A stretch of 64,000 nt of DNA from Cognatundibacterium curvum (lineage in GTDB: Bacteria > Pseudomonadota > Gammaproteobacteria > Burkholderiales > Burkholderiaceae_D): the NCBI RefSeq assembly GCF_014284235.1, contig NZ_JACOGD010000001.1, positions 310,001 through 374,000 on the forward strand. Direction: 5' to 3'. Both the position numbers and the translations under genes were made by a program. The notes under the pieces are model-generated. The model searched no databases and was not told the origin of the DNA. It saw only the letters and a program-made list of their open reading frames with translations. Of the stretch, positions 19,118 through 29,179 are shown piece after piece. The stretch's first letter is position 1. Each line of letters opens with the position of its first letter.

Positions 19118-19750
19118 ATGCGTGGAAAATTTATCAGCTTTGAAGGTATCGATGGCGCCGGAAAATCGACCCATATCCGCTATGTGGCGGACTACCTGCA
19201 GCAGCGCTTGCAAGCATATGATCATCAGGTGATTTGCAGCCGCGAACCTGGCGGCACGCCGCTGGGCGAGCAATTGCGTGACATACTGCTCAAACAAAGC
19301 ATGCATCTGGAAACCGAAGCCTTGCTGATGTTTGCGGTCAGGCGTGAACACATCGCTCAAGTCATACAACCTGCACTGGAGCGCGGTGACTGGGTAATTT
19401 CAGATCGCTTTACCGATGCCAGTTTTGCCTATCAGGGCGGGGGGCGTCATCTGTCGCTGGATAAACTGAATCAACTGGAACAATGGGTGCATCCTGATCT
19501 GCAGCCTGACATTACTTTTTTGTTTGATGTGCCCTTGGAAGTGGCGCGTGCCAGACTGGATGCGACACGTGAGCTGGATAAATTCGAACAGGAAAAGGCT
19601 CAGTTTTTTGCGGATACCAGAAATGAATACCTGCGCCGCGCCGCGCAATTCCCGCAGCGTTTCCGGATTATTGATTCCACCCGCAGTATTCCTGAGATTC
19701 AGCAAGAGTTAGCTGTTATCCTCGATCTGTTACTGCAGCAGGCAGAGTAA
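19118..19750 (+). CDS. tmk: Thymidylate kinase
   Basis: A 210-residue P-loop kinase with [11 protein letters not shown] at the N-terminus, the DR[FY] motif (ISDRFTDAS) and a lid region with [11 protein letters not shown]. It phosphorylates dTMP to dTDP. It starts 10 bp after mltG and ends 4 bp before holB. Confidence 0.96.
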   Translation: MRGKFISFEGIDGAGKSTHIRYVADYLQQRLQAYDHQVICSREPGGTPLGEQLRDILLKQSMHLETEALLMFAVRREHIAQVIQPALERGDWVISDRFTDASFAYQGGGRHLSLDKLNQLEQWVHPDLQPDITFLFDVPLEVARARLDATRELDKFEQEKAQFFADTRNEYLRRAAQFPQRFRIIDSTRSIPEIQQELAVILDLLLQQAE

Positions 19751-19754
19751 GTCT

Positions 19755-20786
19755 ATGAATCCTTTATACAGCTGGCAATCCGGCTCCTGGCAGTATTTTC
19801 AGGGCTTGCGTGAGCGTTTGCCACATGCCTTCCTGCTCTATGGTCCGCAAGGCATAGGCAAAACCCGCTTTGCCGAGCAGATGGCGCAATCCCTGTTATG
19901 CGAAACGCCGGATAGTGCCGGCCACGCCTGCCAGCAATGTGCTTCCTGCGGCTGGTTTAGCCAATACAGTCATCCTGATTACCGCCGTGTGCGTCCGGAA
20001 TTGCTGGATGAAGAAGAGGCTGCTGCGCAAGATGTGGAAGCTGACAGCAGTACCAAGTCAGCGAAAGCCAGTAAAACGCCATCCAAAGAAATCGTAATCC
20101 ATCAAATCCGCGCCTTGTCGGATTTCATGAATATTTCCACCCACAGGCAAGGACGGCGTGTGATTGTGCTTTACCCGGCGGAAGCGCTGAATATTCCAGC
20201 AGCTAATGCCTTACTGAAATCCCTGGAGGAACCAGCCAAAGACACCGTCTTTATTTTGGTTTGCCACAGCATCGATAAGCTGTTGCCGACTATCCTGTCG
20301 CGCTGCCATAAATTTCCCATGAGTTTGCCTGAGCACACTCTGGCGCTGGACTGGCTCAAACAACAAGGCGTCGCCGACGCTGATGTCTGGCTTGCGCAAC
20401 AAGGCGGTGCGCCGCTGGCGGCCATGGAGATGGCGCAGTCCGAAACCCGGGACGCAATGCAGGATTTTTTAAATCACATTGCGCAACCGGGTAGCGATAT
20501 GGCCTTAAAACTGGCCGACAAAATGCAGAAAATGGATATACCAACCACGATCGCATGGATGCAACGTTGGTTATATGACCTGTTTTCTTACAAACAGAGC
20601 GCCAGAATCCGGTATTATCCGCGATATGAAAAAGAAATTGCTGGCCTCGCATTGCGCGTCAATATTGATCGTCTGATGCAAATGATCAAGGCTAACAATG
20701 AAAGACAAGCGATTGCCACCCATCCTTTGTCGCCCAAATTATTTCTCGAAGATATGTTGCTGGAATACGCAGCAGCCTTCGCTTAA
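19755..20786 (+). CDS. holB: DNA polymerase III subunit delta prime
   Basis: A 343-residue clamp-loader subunit. The modified P-loop reads LLYGPQGIGKTRFAEQ, a zinc cluster of four Cys follows (residues about 50-65), and the sensor-1 SRC motif is present (PTILSRCHKF). A lysine/alanine-rich insert of about 25 residues lies between the zinc module and the rest of domain I. It is translationally close to tmk and pilZ. Confidence 0.93.
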   Translation: MNPLYSWQSGSWQYFQGLRERLPHAFLLYGPQGIGKTRFAEQMAQSLLCETPDSAGHACQQCASCGWFSQYSHPDYRRVRPELLDEEEAAAQDVEADSSTKSAKASKTPSKEIVIHQIRALSDFMNISTHRQGRRVIVLYPAEALNIPAANALLKSLEEPAKDTVFILVCHSIDKLLPTILSRCHKFPMSLPEHTLALDWLKQQGVADADVWLAQQGGAPLAAMEMAQSETRDAMQDFLNHIAQPGSDMALKLADKMQKMDIPTTIAWMQRWLYDLFSYKQSARIRYYPRYEKEIAGLALRVNIDRLMQMIKANNERQAIATHPLSPKLFLEDMLLEYAAAFA

Positions 20787-20803
20787 CATCAGGATATTCA
20801 GCT

Positions 20804-21184
20804 ATGTCAGATATGTCGAATGATAGTGCCGCCGTCAGCGCACCTAACCGTCCCTCTGTTTTATCGCTCGCTATTAAGGAAAAGGCGGCGCTGTTCGCAG
20901 CTTACATGCCATTCCTCAAAAATGGCGGCATCTTTGTGCCGACCAATAAAAATTACCGTATTGGTGAAGAAATCTATTTGATTCTGACCTTGCTGGATGA
21001 CCCGGCAAAATATCCGATAGCAGGCAAAGTCGCCTGGATCACACCAGCCGGAGCCGGTAACAATAAATCGCAAGGCATAGGTGTGCATTTCCCGCCGGAT
21101 GAAACCGGTACCCGTATCCGTTTGCGCATAGAAGAGGCTTTAGGCGCAGCGATACGCTCCAGTCGTGCCACCCACACTATCTGA
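20804..21184 (+). CDS. pilZ: PilZ domain protein (type IV pilus PilZ type)
   Basis: A 126-residue PilZ protein downstream of holB, the conserved place for the pilus-biogenesis PilZ in beta- and gammaproteobacteria. Residues 30-120 carry the beta-barrel (GGIFVPTNKNYRIGEEIYLILTL). The RxxxR c-di-GMP-binding motif is not evident, as expected for this PilZ branch, which does not bind the nucleotide. Confidence 0.88.
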   Translation: MSDMSNDSAAVSAPNRPSVLSLAIKEKAALFAAYMPFLKNGGIFVPTNKNYRIGEEIYLILTLLDDPAKYPIAGKVAWITPAGAGNNKSQGIGVHFPPDETGTRIRLRIEEALGAAIRSSRATHTI

Positions 21185-21200
21185 TCACGAAAGTAGTTTG

Positions 21201-21704
21201 ATGAGTTCCTGTTTCCATTATCGTCTGGCCCAGCATAGCGATTTACCTGCGATAGTTGCTATCTATAATTCCACTATTGCGTCCCGCCAGGTAACAGCAG
21301 ACACGGAAGAAATTACAGTTGCCTCCCGTGAAAGCTGGTTTGCTGAGCATACGCCGGACCGCAGACCCTTATGGGTAAGTGAGGAAGATGGTAAAATCAC
21401 AGGCTGGCTTTCGTTTTCCAATTTTTATGGACGTCCGGCTTACTCCGGAACAGCGGAGCTGTCTATTTATCTGCATGAAGACGCGCGCGGCCGCGGTTTG
21501 GGAAAAAAATTCCTGCAACTGGCTATAGCGCACGCCCCAACTATTCAGGTTCATACCTTATTAGGCTTTATTTTTGGACATAATCAGCCTAGTCTGGAAT
21601 TATTTAAACGCTTCGGTTTCGACACCTGGGCCAATATGCCGCGCGTTGCCAATTTGGATGGCATAGAACGGGACTTACTGATACTGGGTAAGCGCATCGC
21701 CTGA
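21201..21704 (+). CDS. GNAT-family N-acetyltransferase (phosphinothricin/Pat-like)
   Basis: A 167-residue acetyltransferase. The start MSSCFHYRLAQHSDLPAIVAIYN at 21201 is preferred to an upstream in-frame codon that overlaps pilZ. Acetyl-CoA-binding motif A is visible (LHEDARGRGLGKKFLQLAI), and VHTLLGFIFGHNQPSLELFKRFGF follows. The pattern of YNxTIxxRxxTAD residues resembles PAT/YncA enzymes that acetylate phosphinothricin or methionine analogues. The natural substrate is unknown. Confidence 0.82.
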   Translation: MSSCFHYRLAQHSDLPAIVAIYNSTIASRQVTADTEEITVASRESWFAEHTPDRRPLWVSEEDGKITGWLSFSNFYGRPAYSGTAELSIYLHEDARGRGLGKKFLQLAIAHAPTIQVHTLLGFIFGHNQPSLELFKRFGFDTWANMPRVANLDGIERDLLILGKRIA

Positions 21705-21815
21705 TCAGGTCCTCGACAGGCTACATCGCTGACGCTATCCGGATTCAGCAAACTTAAGCGAACTACGGCAATCTGCTTTGCAGCTTGCCTTTCATTTTTT
21801 ATAGGAATACCAATC

Positions 21816-22748
21816 ATGTTCAGCTATCGCCACGGCTTTCATGCTGGCAATCATGCCGACGTGTTAAAGCATTTTGTTCTGGTTCAGTTAATTCAATACC
21901 TGAATCAAAAAGATACCGCCTACACGTATGTTGACACCCATGCCGGTGCCGGCCTGTATGCCTTAGACAGCGGCTATGCCACCAAAAATGCTGAATTCGA
22001 GACTGGCATCGGCCCGCTGTGGGGTAAAACTGATTTACCGCCAGCCTTGGCAGAGTACATGAATCTGATCAAGGAAATGAACCCGAGCGGCAAGCTGCGT
22101 TATTACCCGGGTTCGCCATTTTGTGCGGAGAAAATACTGCGCGAGCAAGACAGGCTGCGTCTGTTTGAATTGCATCCCAGCGAAATCAAAGTGCTCAGCG
22201 AGAATTTCCGCAAGCTGGACGCGCACCAGGCAGAGCAGGGCAAGCGTCCTACCGTACGTGGCAAGCGGATTATCATCTCCGATACGGACGGTTTCGACAG
22301 TCTGAAATCCCTTTTGCCACCGCCATCACGTCGCGCATTGGTACTGATCGATCCACCTTACGAAGTCAAAGATGATTATCGTCGCGTTAAATCAGCGCTG
22401 GATGAAGCGGTCAAACGCTTCCCTAGTGGTACTTATGCAGTCTGGTACCCCATCTTGCAGCGTATGGAATCGCGTGAACTGCCAGAAAAGCTGAAACGGG
22501 TTGAGTGCAAGGAATGGCTGAATGTGAGTTTATCGATCAGCGGTCCGGCACCAGACGGCTTTGGCCTGCATAGCAGCGGTATGTTCATCCTGAATCCGCC
22601 CTGGACGCTGGTGGCAACATTAAAAGAAGTCATGCCTTACCTGGTTGCCGTATTGGGGAAAGACAAACAAGCTAAGTTTGAAATCCAAACCGGTACGCCT
22701 TTAACGGGGCAAAATCCACGCTTTAAGAAGCCCGGAGCCGTAGCCTGA
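21816..22748 (+). CDS. rlmJ: 23S rRNA (adenine2030-N6)-methyltransferase RlmJ
   Basis: A 310-residue methyltransferase. The N-terminal YRHGFHAGNHADVLKH and the later catalytic DPPYEVKDDY (DPPY motif) are the RlmJ signature. It methylates A2030 of 23S rRNA. It is preceded by a 111-bp gap and followed by a terminator, so it is probably a single-gene unit. Confidence 0.94.
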   Translation: MFSYRHGFHAGNHADVLKHFVLVQLIQYLNQKDTAYTYVDTHAGAGLYALDSGYATKNAEFETGIGPLWGKTDLPPALAEYMNLIKEMNPSGKLRYYPGSPFCAEKILREQDRLRLFELHPSEIKVLSENFRKLDAHQAEQGKRPTVRGKRIIISDTDGFDSLKSLLPPPSRRALVLIDPPYEVKDDYRRVKSALDEAVKRFPSGTYAVWYPILQRMESRELPEKLKRVECKEWLNVSLSISGPAPDGFGLHSSGMFILNPPWTLVATLKEVMPYLVAVLGKDKQAKFEIQTGTPLTGQNPRFKKPGAVA

Positions 22749-22761
22749 TTCCAGCACATAC

Positions 22762-22792
22762 AAAACCGTAGCGTAAGCTGCGGTTTTTTTTT
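22762..22792 (+). terminator. Rho-independent terminator after rlmJ
   Basis: Imperfect stem aaaaccgtagc / gctgcggtttt with a gtaa-type loop, then a T run. Confidence 0.8.
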
Positions 22793-22899
22793 GCATTTTG
22801 TCGGTCAAATAAGGTACAAAAATAGCACGTAGATAAAGCATTAAATTTCGAAAGAAACAGTTGCTGCATTGCAAAATGAATAAAGATTGACCTTTCCGC

Positions 22900-22909
22900 A
22901 CGGTCGTAC
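22900..22909. promoter_or_regulatory. Candidate fatty-acid regulator half/near-palindrome
   Basis: The sequence acggtcgtac lies 85 bp upstream of the acyl-CoA ligase gene. It differs at one base from the site at 29945-29954 upstream of the FadJ-like gene. The shared element suggests one regulator, perhaps a TetR-type FadR/PsrA protein; this is inferred. Confidence 0.4.
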
Positions 22910-22994
22910 AAAAATCTGCCATGAATTTAATTTAGTCTTTTCGCTCTAAAACCAACAAAACACTAACCAACCAGAATTCATACGAGGAGAACAG

Positions 22995-24647
22995 ATGTCA
23001 GCCTACCCTAAGAGTCCTTTAATGGGTCAAATGATGGAAAAACCGATGCTGATTTCCAGCATTATTGAGCATGCTGACCGTTATTTTGGTACGAGTGAAA
23101 TCGTCTCCCGCCGGGTAGAGGGAGATATTCATCGCTATAACTATAGCCAATGTCATCAACGCAGTAAGCAACTGGCCAATGCACTGACCCAGCTTGGGGT
23201 AAAGCTAGGAGATCGCGTGGCGACTATCGCCTGGAATGGCTACCGCCACCTGGAGGCCTATTATGCGGTGTCGGGCTCAGGCGCTGTATTGCATACGATT
23301 AATCCGCGTCTTCATCCGGAACAAATCGTCTACATGATCAACCATGCGGAAGACCAGTACCTGTTTTTCGACATCACTTTTCTGCCCATCGTGGAAGGGA
23401 TTGCCGCCCACTGCCCAAGGGTGAAGGGCTTTGTCATGATGTGCGACAGATCCCATATGCCTGCAGACAGCAAACTCAGCAACTTGCTGTGCTACGAAGA
23501 GCTACTGGCGGCACAAAGCAGCGACTATCACTGGCCTTTGTTTGATGAAAACTCTGCGTCCAGCCTGTGTTACACCTCTGGCACAACCGGGCATCCGAAA
23601 GGCGCCCTGTATTCACACCGTTCCACCATCTTGCATTCCTATGCATCCGCCATGCCGGATGGCTTGAACGTATCGGCACGCGATACGGTATTGCCCGTCG
23701 TTCCTATGTTTCATGTCAATGCCTGGGGCTTACCTTATTCGGCACCACTGACCGGCGCGAAACTGGTGTTTCCGGGACCATTTCTGGATGGCAAATCTTT
23801 ATACGAACTGTTTGAGCAGGAGCAGGTCACTTTCTCAGCTGGTGTACCTACCGTCTGGTTGGGGTTGTTAAACCATGTTAGCCAGCATGGCCTGCGTTTC
23901 TCCAGCTTTAAACGCACAGTGATAGGCGGTTCTGCCTGTCCACCTGCGATGATGCATACACTGCGGCACACCTACGGTGTCGAAGTGGTGCACGCATGGG
24001 GCATGACTGAAATGTCGCCTTTGGGTACATCCTGCACCTTACTTGCCAAGCATGCGGGATTGCCTGAAAGTGAAAAAGAAGCGGTTCTCACAAAACAAGG
24101 CCATGTACTGTACGGCGTAGAGATGAAGATCGTTGATGATGCAGGTGAGGAACTGGCATGGGATGGCAAGACGTACGGCAATTTGATGGTCAGAGGACCA
24201 TGGATAATTCGCTCCTACTACAAAGCAGAGGGCGGTAATGTGCTGCAAGACGGCTGGTTTGCGACGGGGGATGTTGCAACTATAGACGCTGATGGTTTTA
24301 TGCAAATCACTGATCGCAGCAAAGATGTGATCAAATCAGGCGGCGAATGGATAGGCAGTATTGATCTGGAAAACGTCGCGATGGGCCATCCGGCAGTCAT
24401 GCAGGCGGCTTGCATAGGCGTATTTCATCCGAAATGGGATGAGCGCCCACTGTTGTTGGTTGTAAAAAAACAGGGCACTGAGGTTACAAAAGAAGAGCTT
24501 TTACATTTTTTTGAGGGTAAAGTGGCCAAATGGTGGATACCGGATGACATTGCTTTCATCGAAGCATTGCCGCTGGGGGCAACTGGCAAAATCCTGAAAA
24601 ATAAGCTGCGTGAACAATTTAAAGAACATCAGTTACCGACCATCTGA
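22995..24647 (+). CDS. Medium/long-chain acyl-CoA ligase (AlkK-type AMP-binding enzyme)
   Basis: A 550-residue adenylate-forming enzyme. The phosphate loop reads [17 protein letters not shown] near residue 195; later motifs are [23 protein letters not shown], and the catalytic C-terminal lysine in [14 protein letters not shown]. AlkK-like enzymes activate medium-chain fatty acids to CoA thioesters. It has a clear ribosome site (ACGAGGAGAAC) and is upstream of an importer and a beta-oxidation enzyme, suggesting it activates the imported acid. Confidence 0.88.
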   Translation: MSAYPKSPLMGQMMEKPMLISSIIEHADRYFGTSEIVSRRVEGDIHRYNYSQCHQRSKQLANALTQLGVKLGDRVATIAWNGYRHLEAYYAVSGSGAVLHTINPRLHPEQIVYMINHAEDQYLFFDITFLPIVEGIAAHCPRVKGFVMMCDRSHMPADSKLSNLLCYEELLAAQSSDYHWPLFDENSASSLCYTSGTTGHPKGALYSHRSTILHSYASAMPDGLNVSARDTVLPVVPMFHVNAWGLPYSAPLTGAKLVFPGPFLDGKSLYELFEQEQVTFSAGVPTVWLGLLNHVSQHGLRFSSFKRTVIGGSACPPAMMHTLRHTYGVEVVHAWGMTEMSPLGTSCTLLAKHAGLPESEKEAVLTKQGHVLYGVEMKIVDDAGEELAWDGKTYGNLMVRGPWIIRSYYKAEGGNVLQDGWFATGDVATIDADGFMQITDRSKDVIKSGGEWIGSIDLENVAMGHPAVMQAACIGVFHPKWDERPLLLVVKKQGTEVTKEELLHFFEGKVAKWWIPDDIAFIEALPLGATGKILKNKLREQFKEHQLPTI

Positions 24648-24820
24648 ATTTCTGTGAACAGGATCAGGCCAGACCTCAGTCTGTTCAGTGCAGACTGAGT
24701 AAGTTGCTGCTGGCAAACCGATAAAGACGCAAATTAAGAAAGAGTAGCAACATAGTTTCATGCAAGGCTGTACCCGTTTTCATGTAGTCCTTTCAGACCA
24801 TCATACCGGAGAGTGAGCAT

Positions 24821-26062
24821 ATGAAATATAGCAATCCTGCAGTACACATCGCATTGGGCACATTGTTTTGCGCCAGCGCTTCCCTGAGTCAGGCCGAAAC
24901 TATCAAAATCGCCTATATCGATCCTCTCTCTGGTCCATTCGCGCCAGTCGGACAAAACATTCTTAACTCCTTCCAGTACGTGGCCGACAAGGCAAACGCC
25001 GAAAAATGGGCGGGCGAACATAAGCTGGAGGTAGTTGGCTTCGACAACAAAGGCAGTCCTCAGGAATCGCTGAATGTACTGAAAACCGTGATAGATAAAG
25101 GCTTTCGCTATGTCACCCAGGGCAATGGCTCTGGCGTTGGGATGGCCTTGCTGGATGCTATTAACAAACACAATGAGCGTAATCCCGGTAAAGAAATTGT
25201 TTACCTTAACCATGCCGCAGTCGATCCGGATATGACCAATAGCAAGTGCAGCTTCTGGCACTTCCGCTTTGATTCGAATTCCGACATGAAGATGGAAGCC
25301 CTGACCACTTATATGGCGGCAGATAAGAACATCAAAAAAATCTACATCATCGGTCAGAATTATTCCTTCGGCCAACAAGTCACCCGCGCCGCCAAAGAGT
25401 ATCTGGCCCGCAAACGTCCCGATATCCAGATAGTCGGTGATGATTTGCATCCTATCGGTCAGGTCAAGGATTTTGCTCCATATATCGCGAAAATCAAGGC
25501 AGCCGGTGCGGATACCGTCATTACCGGTAACTGGGGTGCGGATCTGGCACTTCTGATTAAGGCTGCTAAAGACGCAGATCTGAAAGCGAACTTCTATACC
25601 TACTACGCATCCACCACAGGTGTGCCGACCGCGATGGGCGCGGCCGGTATCGATCATGTGAAATATGTGGCCTATTGGAATCCGAATAACGAGACTTTCT
25701 CCGGTAAAGATATCGTGGAAGGATTCAAAGCGAAGTACAAAGACGACTATTATTCGATTGCGACTTATTCCGTGCTGTTAGGGCTGTCGAACGCGATGAA
25801 ACAGGCCAAATCTACCGATCCGGTGAAGGTTGCTTTCGCGCTGGAGGGACTGAGCTTCCGCAGTCTGAACGGGGAAGTCACCATGCGTAAAACCGACCAT
25901 CAGTTGCAGCAGCCCCTGTATATCGCCACCTGGGTAAAAACCAATGGTAAAGACGTCAAATACGACCAGGAAAATACCGGGCTGGGCTGGAAAACTAATC
26001 AGAAAATCGACGCTTTTGTCGCCTCCCAGCCATCTTCCTGCCAGATGAAACGGCCATCGTAA
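24821..26062 (+). CDS. Liv-type ABC transporter substrate-binding protein
   Basis: A 413-residue periplasmic binding protein with a signal peptide (residues 1-26, ending SQAETIK). It has the Peripla_BP_6 pattern: IAYIDPLSGPFAPVGQN, then NKGSPQESLNVLKTVID and the second lobe around residues 130-260. This family binds branched-chain amino acids, but also amides, aromatic acids and other carboxylates. With an acyl-CoA ligase and FadJ-like enzyme on either side, a carboxylic acid ligand is more likely than an amino acid; this is inference. Confidence 0.88.
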   Translation: MKYSNPAVHIALGTLFCASASLSQAETIKIAYIDPLSGPFAPVGQNILNSFQYVADKANAEKWAGEHKLEVVGFDNKGSPQESLNVLKTVIDKGFRYVTQGNGSGVGMALLDAINKHNERNPGKEIVYLNHAAVDPDMTNSKCSFWHFRFDSNSDMKMEALTTYMAADKNIKKIYIIGQNYSFGQQVTRAAKEYLARKRPDIQIVGDDLHPIGQVKDFAPYIAKIKAAGADTVITGNWGADLALLIKAAKDADLKANFYTYYASTTGVPTAMGAAGIDHVKYVAYWNPNNETFSGKDIVEGFKAKYKDDYYSIATYSVLLGLSNAMKQAKSTDPVKVAFALEGLSFRSLNGEVTMRKTDHQLQQPLYIATWVKTNGKDVKYDQENTGLGWKTNQKIDAFVASQPSSCQMKRPS

Positions 26063-26074
26063 GCAAATCTGAAA

Positions 26075-26108
26075 GAGAGCCGCACTGCAGTGCCGGCTCT
26101 CTTTTTTT
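26075..26108 (+). terminator. Intercistronic terminator/attenuator within the liv operon
   Basis: Stem gagagccg / cggctctc enclosing the palindrome cactgcagtg, followed by seven T residues. It lies between the binding-protein gene and the permease genes, which would let the binding protein be made in excess. Confidence 0.8.
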
Positions 26109-26180
26109 GCCTGTATTTGTCTGAAATCTGCCATTCGCGAAGAGTTAAGTACGCATACCAGTAGTTGGAAAGGATGTGTT

Positions 26181-27128
26181 GTGGAATTTATTTTGATTAG
26201 CCTGCTTAATGGCGTCAGCTACGGGCTGCTGCTGTTCATGCTGTCTTCGGGTCTGACTTTGATTTTCAGCATGATGGGGGTGCTGAATTTTGCGCATGCC
26301 AGCTTCTACATGCTGGGCGCATATTTCGCCTATATGCTGAGTAGTCGTTTCGGCTTTTGGCCTGCTTTTTTTCTGGCACCCTTGCTGGTTGGTGTATTGG
26401 GCGCGTTGGTGGAGAAGTACGGTCTGCGCCATGTCCATCGCTATGGCCATATTCCCGAATTGCTGTTCACCTTCGGTTTGTCTTATGTAATTGTGGAGCT
26501 GGTACAACTGATCTGGGGCAGATCCAATGTGCCCTATGTGATCCCGACCTCGCTGGAAGGTCCCTTGTTCACCATTTACACCACCACTTTTCCGGTCTAC
26601 CGTGGCTTTATGATGCTGGTCGCGCTGGCGATGCTGCTAGCGATTTATCTGCTGCTGACCAGAACCCGCATCGGCCTGGTGATACAGGCGGCGCTGACCC
26701 ATCCTGACGCTGTTGAAGCGCTCGGCCACAATGTGCCACGCGTATTCATGCTGGTATTTGGCGGTGGCTGTGCACTGGCCGGGCTGGCGGGGGTTGTGGG
26801 TGGAAATGCTTTCGTGACTGAGCCTGGCATGGCAGCCACACTGGGCAGTATTATCTTTGTGGTGGTCGTGGTCGGTGGCATGGGTTCGCTGGCAGGTGCG
26901 TTTGTCGCCTCACTGCTGATAGGCATCGTGCAGACCTTTGCGGTCGCCATGGATTATTCGCTTGCCAGCGTTCTGCTCAAAGCCGGTATGCCGTTGACGC
27001 CGGATTTGCCCGGCTATGCCTTAGCCCAGGTCACCATCTCTCAGGCTGCTCCGGTCATGCCGTATTTGCTGCTGGTGTTAATACTGATCTTCAGGCCACG
27101 CGGCTTGCTGGGTAACAGAGAGGGCTAA
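26181..27128 (+). CDS. livH: Liv-type ABC transporter permease (LivH)
   Basis: A 315-residue inner-membrane permease with about eight helices. The start includes LLNGVSYGLLLFMLSSGLTLIFSMMGVLNFAHASFYML, the strongest LivH signature. It forms the channel with the following LivM-like protein. The start GTG/ATG region at 26181 follows AAAGGATG. Confidence 0.92.
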   Translation: MEFILISLLNGVSYGLLLFMLSSGLTLIFSMMGVLNFAHASFYMLGAYFAYMLSSRFGFWPAFFLAPLLVGVLGALVEKYGLRHVHRYGHIPELLFTFGLSYVIVELVQLIWGRSNVPYVIPTSLEGPLFTIYTTTFPVYRGFMMLVALAMLLAIYLLLTRTRIGLVIQAALTHPDAVEALGHNVPRVFMLVFGGGCALAGLAGVVGGNAFVTEPGMAATLGSIIFVVVVVGGMGSLAGAFVASLLIGIVQTFAVAMDYSLASVLLKAGMPLTPDLPGYALAQVTISQAAPVMPYLLLVLILIFRPRGLLGNREG

Positions 27129-27131
27129 ACG

Positions 27132-28418
27132 ATGTTGACAACAATAAGATATAAGCCTTTGAATCTGGCACGCTGGCTGATCTGGAGCAGTTTCGCGCTG
27201 CTGTTACTGGCCGCCCCTAAGCTGTTCACGCATGGCGCTGCGCTCTCGCTGCTGTCACAGATAGGTACCCTGATGATTTTCGGCCTGTCTTTCAATATGC
27301 TGCTGGGGCAGGGTGGCATGCTGTCTTTCGGACATGCGGTGTATTCCGGACTCGGTGCTTTCTTTGCGATTCACGCCATGAATCTGGCCAGTGCCGGCCA
27401 AATCCCAGTGCCGCTGCCCCTGATACCTTTGATAGGTGGCCTGGCAGGTATGGCTTTTGGCATTTTATTTGGATATGTGACGACCAAAAAATCCGGCACC
27501 ACTTTTTCCATGATCACGCTGGGAATGGTGGAACTGGTATTTGCCTGTTCGCTGATGTTTCCTAAATTCTTTGGTGGCGAAGGCGGCATCTCGTCTAACC
27601 GGGTGTATGGCGAAGCCTTATTCGGCATCAATTTTGGTCCCCAGATACAGGTGTATTACCTGATTGCGGTCTGGTTGTTTATCTCTACCGTCGCCATGTT
27701 TGCGTTCACCCATACCCCGCTGGGCCGCATCTGTAATGCCGTGCGCGACAACCCGGAACGTGCCGAATTTGTTGGCTATAACACGCAATGGGTACGCTAT
27801 CTGACGCTGATTGTGTCGGCTTTTTTTGCCGGCGTATCGGGTGGCTTATCAGCGATCAATTTTGAAATCGTCACTGCTGAAAATGTGAGTGCCGTTCGCT
27901 CAGGTGCGGTGCTGCTGTTCACTTTCATCGGTGGTATTGGTTTTTTCTTTGGGCCAATGATAGGTGCTGTGATAGGCGTCTTCCTGACGGTGATGTTGTC
28001 CGATCTGACCAAGGCCTGGCAATTGTATCTTGGCTTGTTTTTCATCTTGATCGTGATGTTTGCTCCCGGCGGTATCGCCAGCCTGATCATGTTGCAGTTA
28101 CGTGTGATGGCGCATGGCATGCTGCGTCGTATTGCCTTGCCTTTACTAAAAGTCAGCCTGAGTTGTGTATTGGCTTTTTGCGGCTTAGTCATGCTGATAG
28201 AAATGCTGTATCAACGCTCGCTGGAGCAGGCTGCAGAACCGGTATTGCATTTACTCGGGATCACACTCTCAGTACAAAGCTGGCAGGACTGGACACTGGC
28301 CATGCTGGTATTGCTAAGCGGTGCGGCTGGTTTCTTTTTCTTTAGCAAACCCTATATGCAAGTCTGGAGCCTCGTTAACACCGAAATAGAAGAAAAAATC
28401 AGGAGATCGCAGGCATGA
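27132..28418 (+). CDS. livM: Liv-type ABC transporter permease (LivM), extended
   Basis: A 428-residue permease. The LivM core covers residues about 40-335 (SFNMLLGQGGMLSFGHAVYSGLG; DNPERAEFVGYN). It is about 90 residues longer than a typical LivM, with two further hydrophobic segments near residues 340-365 and 390-408 and an amphipathic, charged tail. The role of the tail is unknown. It is 4 bp downstream of livH and overlaps livG by 4 bp. Confidence 0.9.
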   Translation: MLTTIRYKPLNLARWLIWSSFALLLLAAPKLFTHGAALSLLSQIGTLMIFGLSFNMLLGQGGMLSFGHAVYSGLGAFFAIHAMNLASAGQIPVPLPLIPLIGGLAGMAFGILFGYVTTKKSGTTFSMITLGMVELVFACSLMFPKFFGGEGGISSNRVYGEALFGINFGPQIQVYYLIAVWLFISTVAMFAFTHTPLGRICNAVRDNPERAEFVGYNTQWVRYLTLIVSAFFAGVSGGLSAINFEIVTAENVSAVRSGAVLLFTFIGGIGFFFGPMIGAVIGVFLTVMLSDLTKAWQLYLGLFFILIVMFAPGGIASLIMLQLRVMAHGMLRRIALPLLKVSLSCVLAFCGLVMLIEMLYQRSLEQAAEPVLHLLGITLSVQSWQDWTLAMLVLLSGAAGFFFFSKPYMQVWSLVNTEIEEKIRRSQA

Positions 28419-29179
28419 GCTTCGCTTTGGAATTACAGGATGTCAGAAAAAGCTTTGGGCAAGCCGAAATTATCCGGGGTGCCAGTCTGCAGGTTCCGGC
28501 TGGCCAGAGGTTTGCCATCATCGGCCCGAATGGCGCTGGGAAATCGACTTTATTCAATCTGATTTCGGGGCGCTTTGGTATCAGTAGTGGCGATATACGC
28601 TTAAATGGCGAGAGCATCGCAAACCTGGCGCCATATCAAATCAACCGGCGCGGTCTGTCACGCAGCTTTCAGATCACCAATATCTTTCACAGGCTCAGCG
28701 TATTTGAAAATCTGCGCTGTGCCGTTTTATGGTCCTTAGGTTACCGCTATTCGTTCTGGCACCGTCTGAATGCCTTGAATAAGGTCCGCGACCAGGCGGA
28801 GCAAGTGCTGGAAGAAATAGGTCTGAAACGCAGGCGCGACGTGATCGCCGGGTCACTGACCTATGCGGAGCAACGCGCACTGGAAATCGGCATCACAATC
28901 GCAGGTGGCGCGCAGGTTATCCTGCTCGATGAACCGACAGCTGGTATGAGCCGCTCAGAGTCGGATGCGGCGGTCGAGCTGATCCGTCGTGTCACGGTTG
29001 GTAAAACCCTGCTCATGGTGGAGCACGATATGAGTGTAGTGTTTGGTCTGGCAGATCAGATCGCAGTGGTGGTGTATGGGCAGGTGATCGCCTGCGATAC
29101 ACCTCACAATATTCGTAACAATCCCCAGGTGAAAGAAGCCTACCTGGGCGGCCATGCCCACACAGGAGAACAGGTATGA
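28415..29179 (+). CDS. livG: Liv-type ABC transporter ATPase (LivG)
   Basis: A 254-residue ATPase with Walker A GPNGAGKST, an LSYAEQRALEIG-like signature (here LTYAEQRALEIG) and Walker B VILLDEPTAGMS. This is one of the two ATPases of the heteromeric importer. It overlaps both neighbours by 4 bp, so translation is coupled. Confidence 0.92.
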   Translation: MSFALELQDVRKSFGQAEIIRGASLQVPAGQRFAIIGPNGAGKSTLFNLISGRFGISSGDIRLNGESIANLAPYQINRRGLSRSFQITNIFHRLSVFENLRCAVLWSLGYRYSFWHRLNALNKVRDQAEQVLEEIGLKRRRDVIAGSLTYAEQRALEIGITIAGGAQVILLDEPTAGMSRSESDAAVELIRRVTVGKTLLMVEHDMSVVFGLADQIAVVVYGQVIACDTPHNIRNNPQVKEAYLGGHAHTGEQV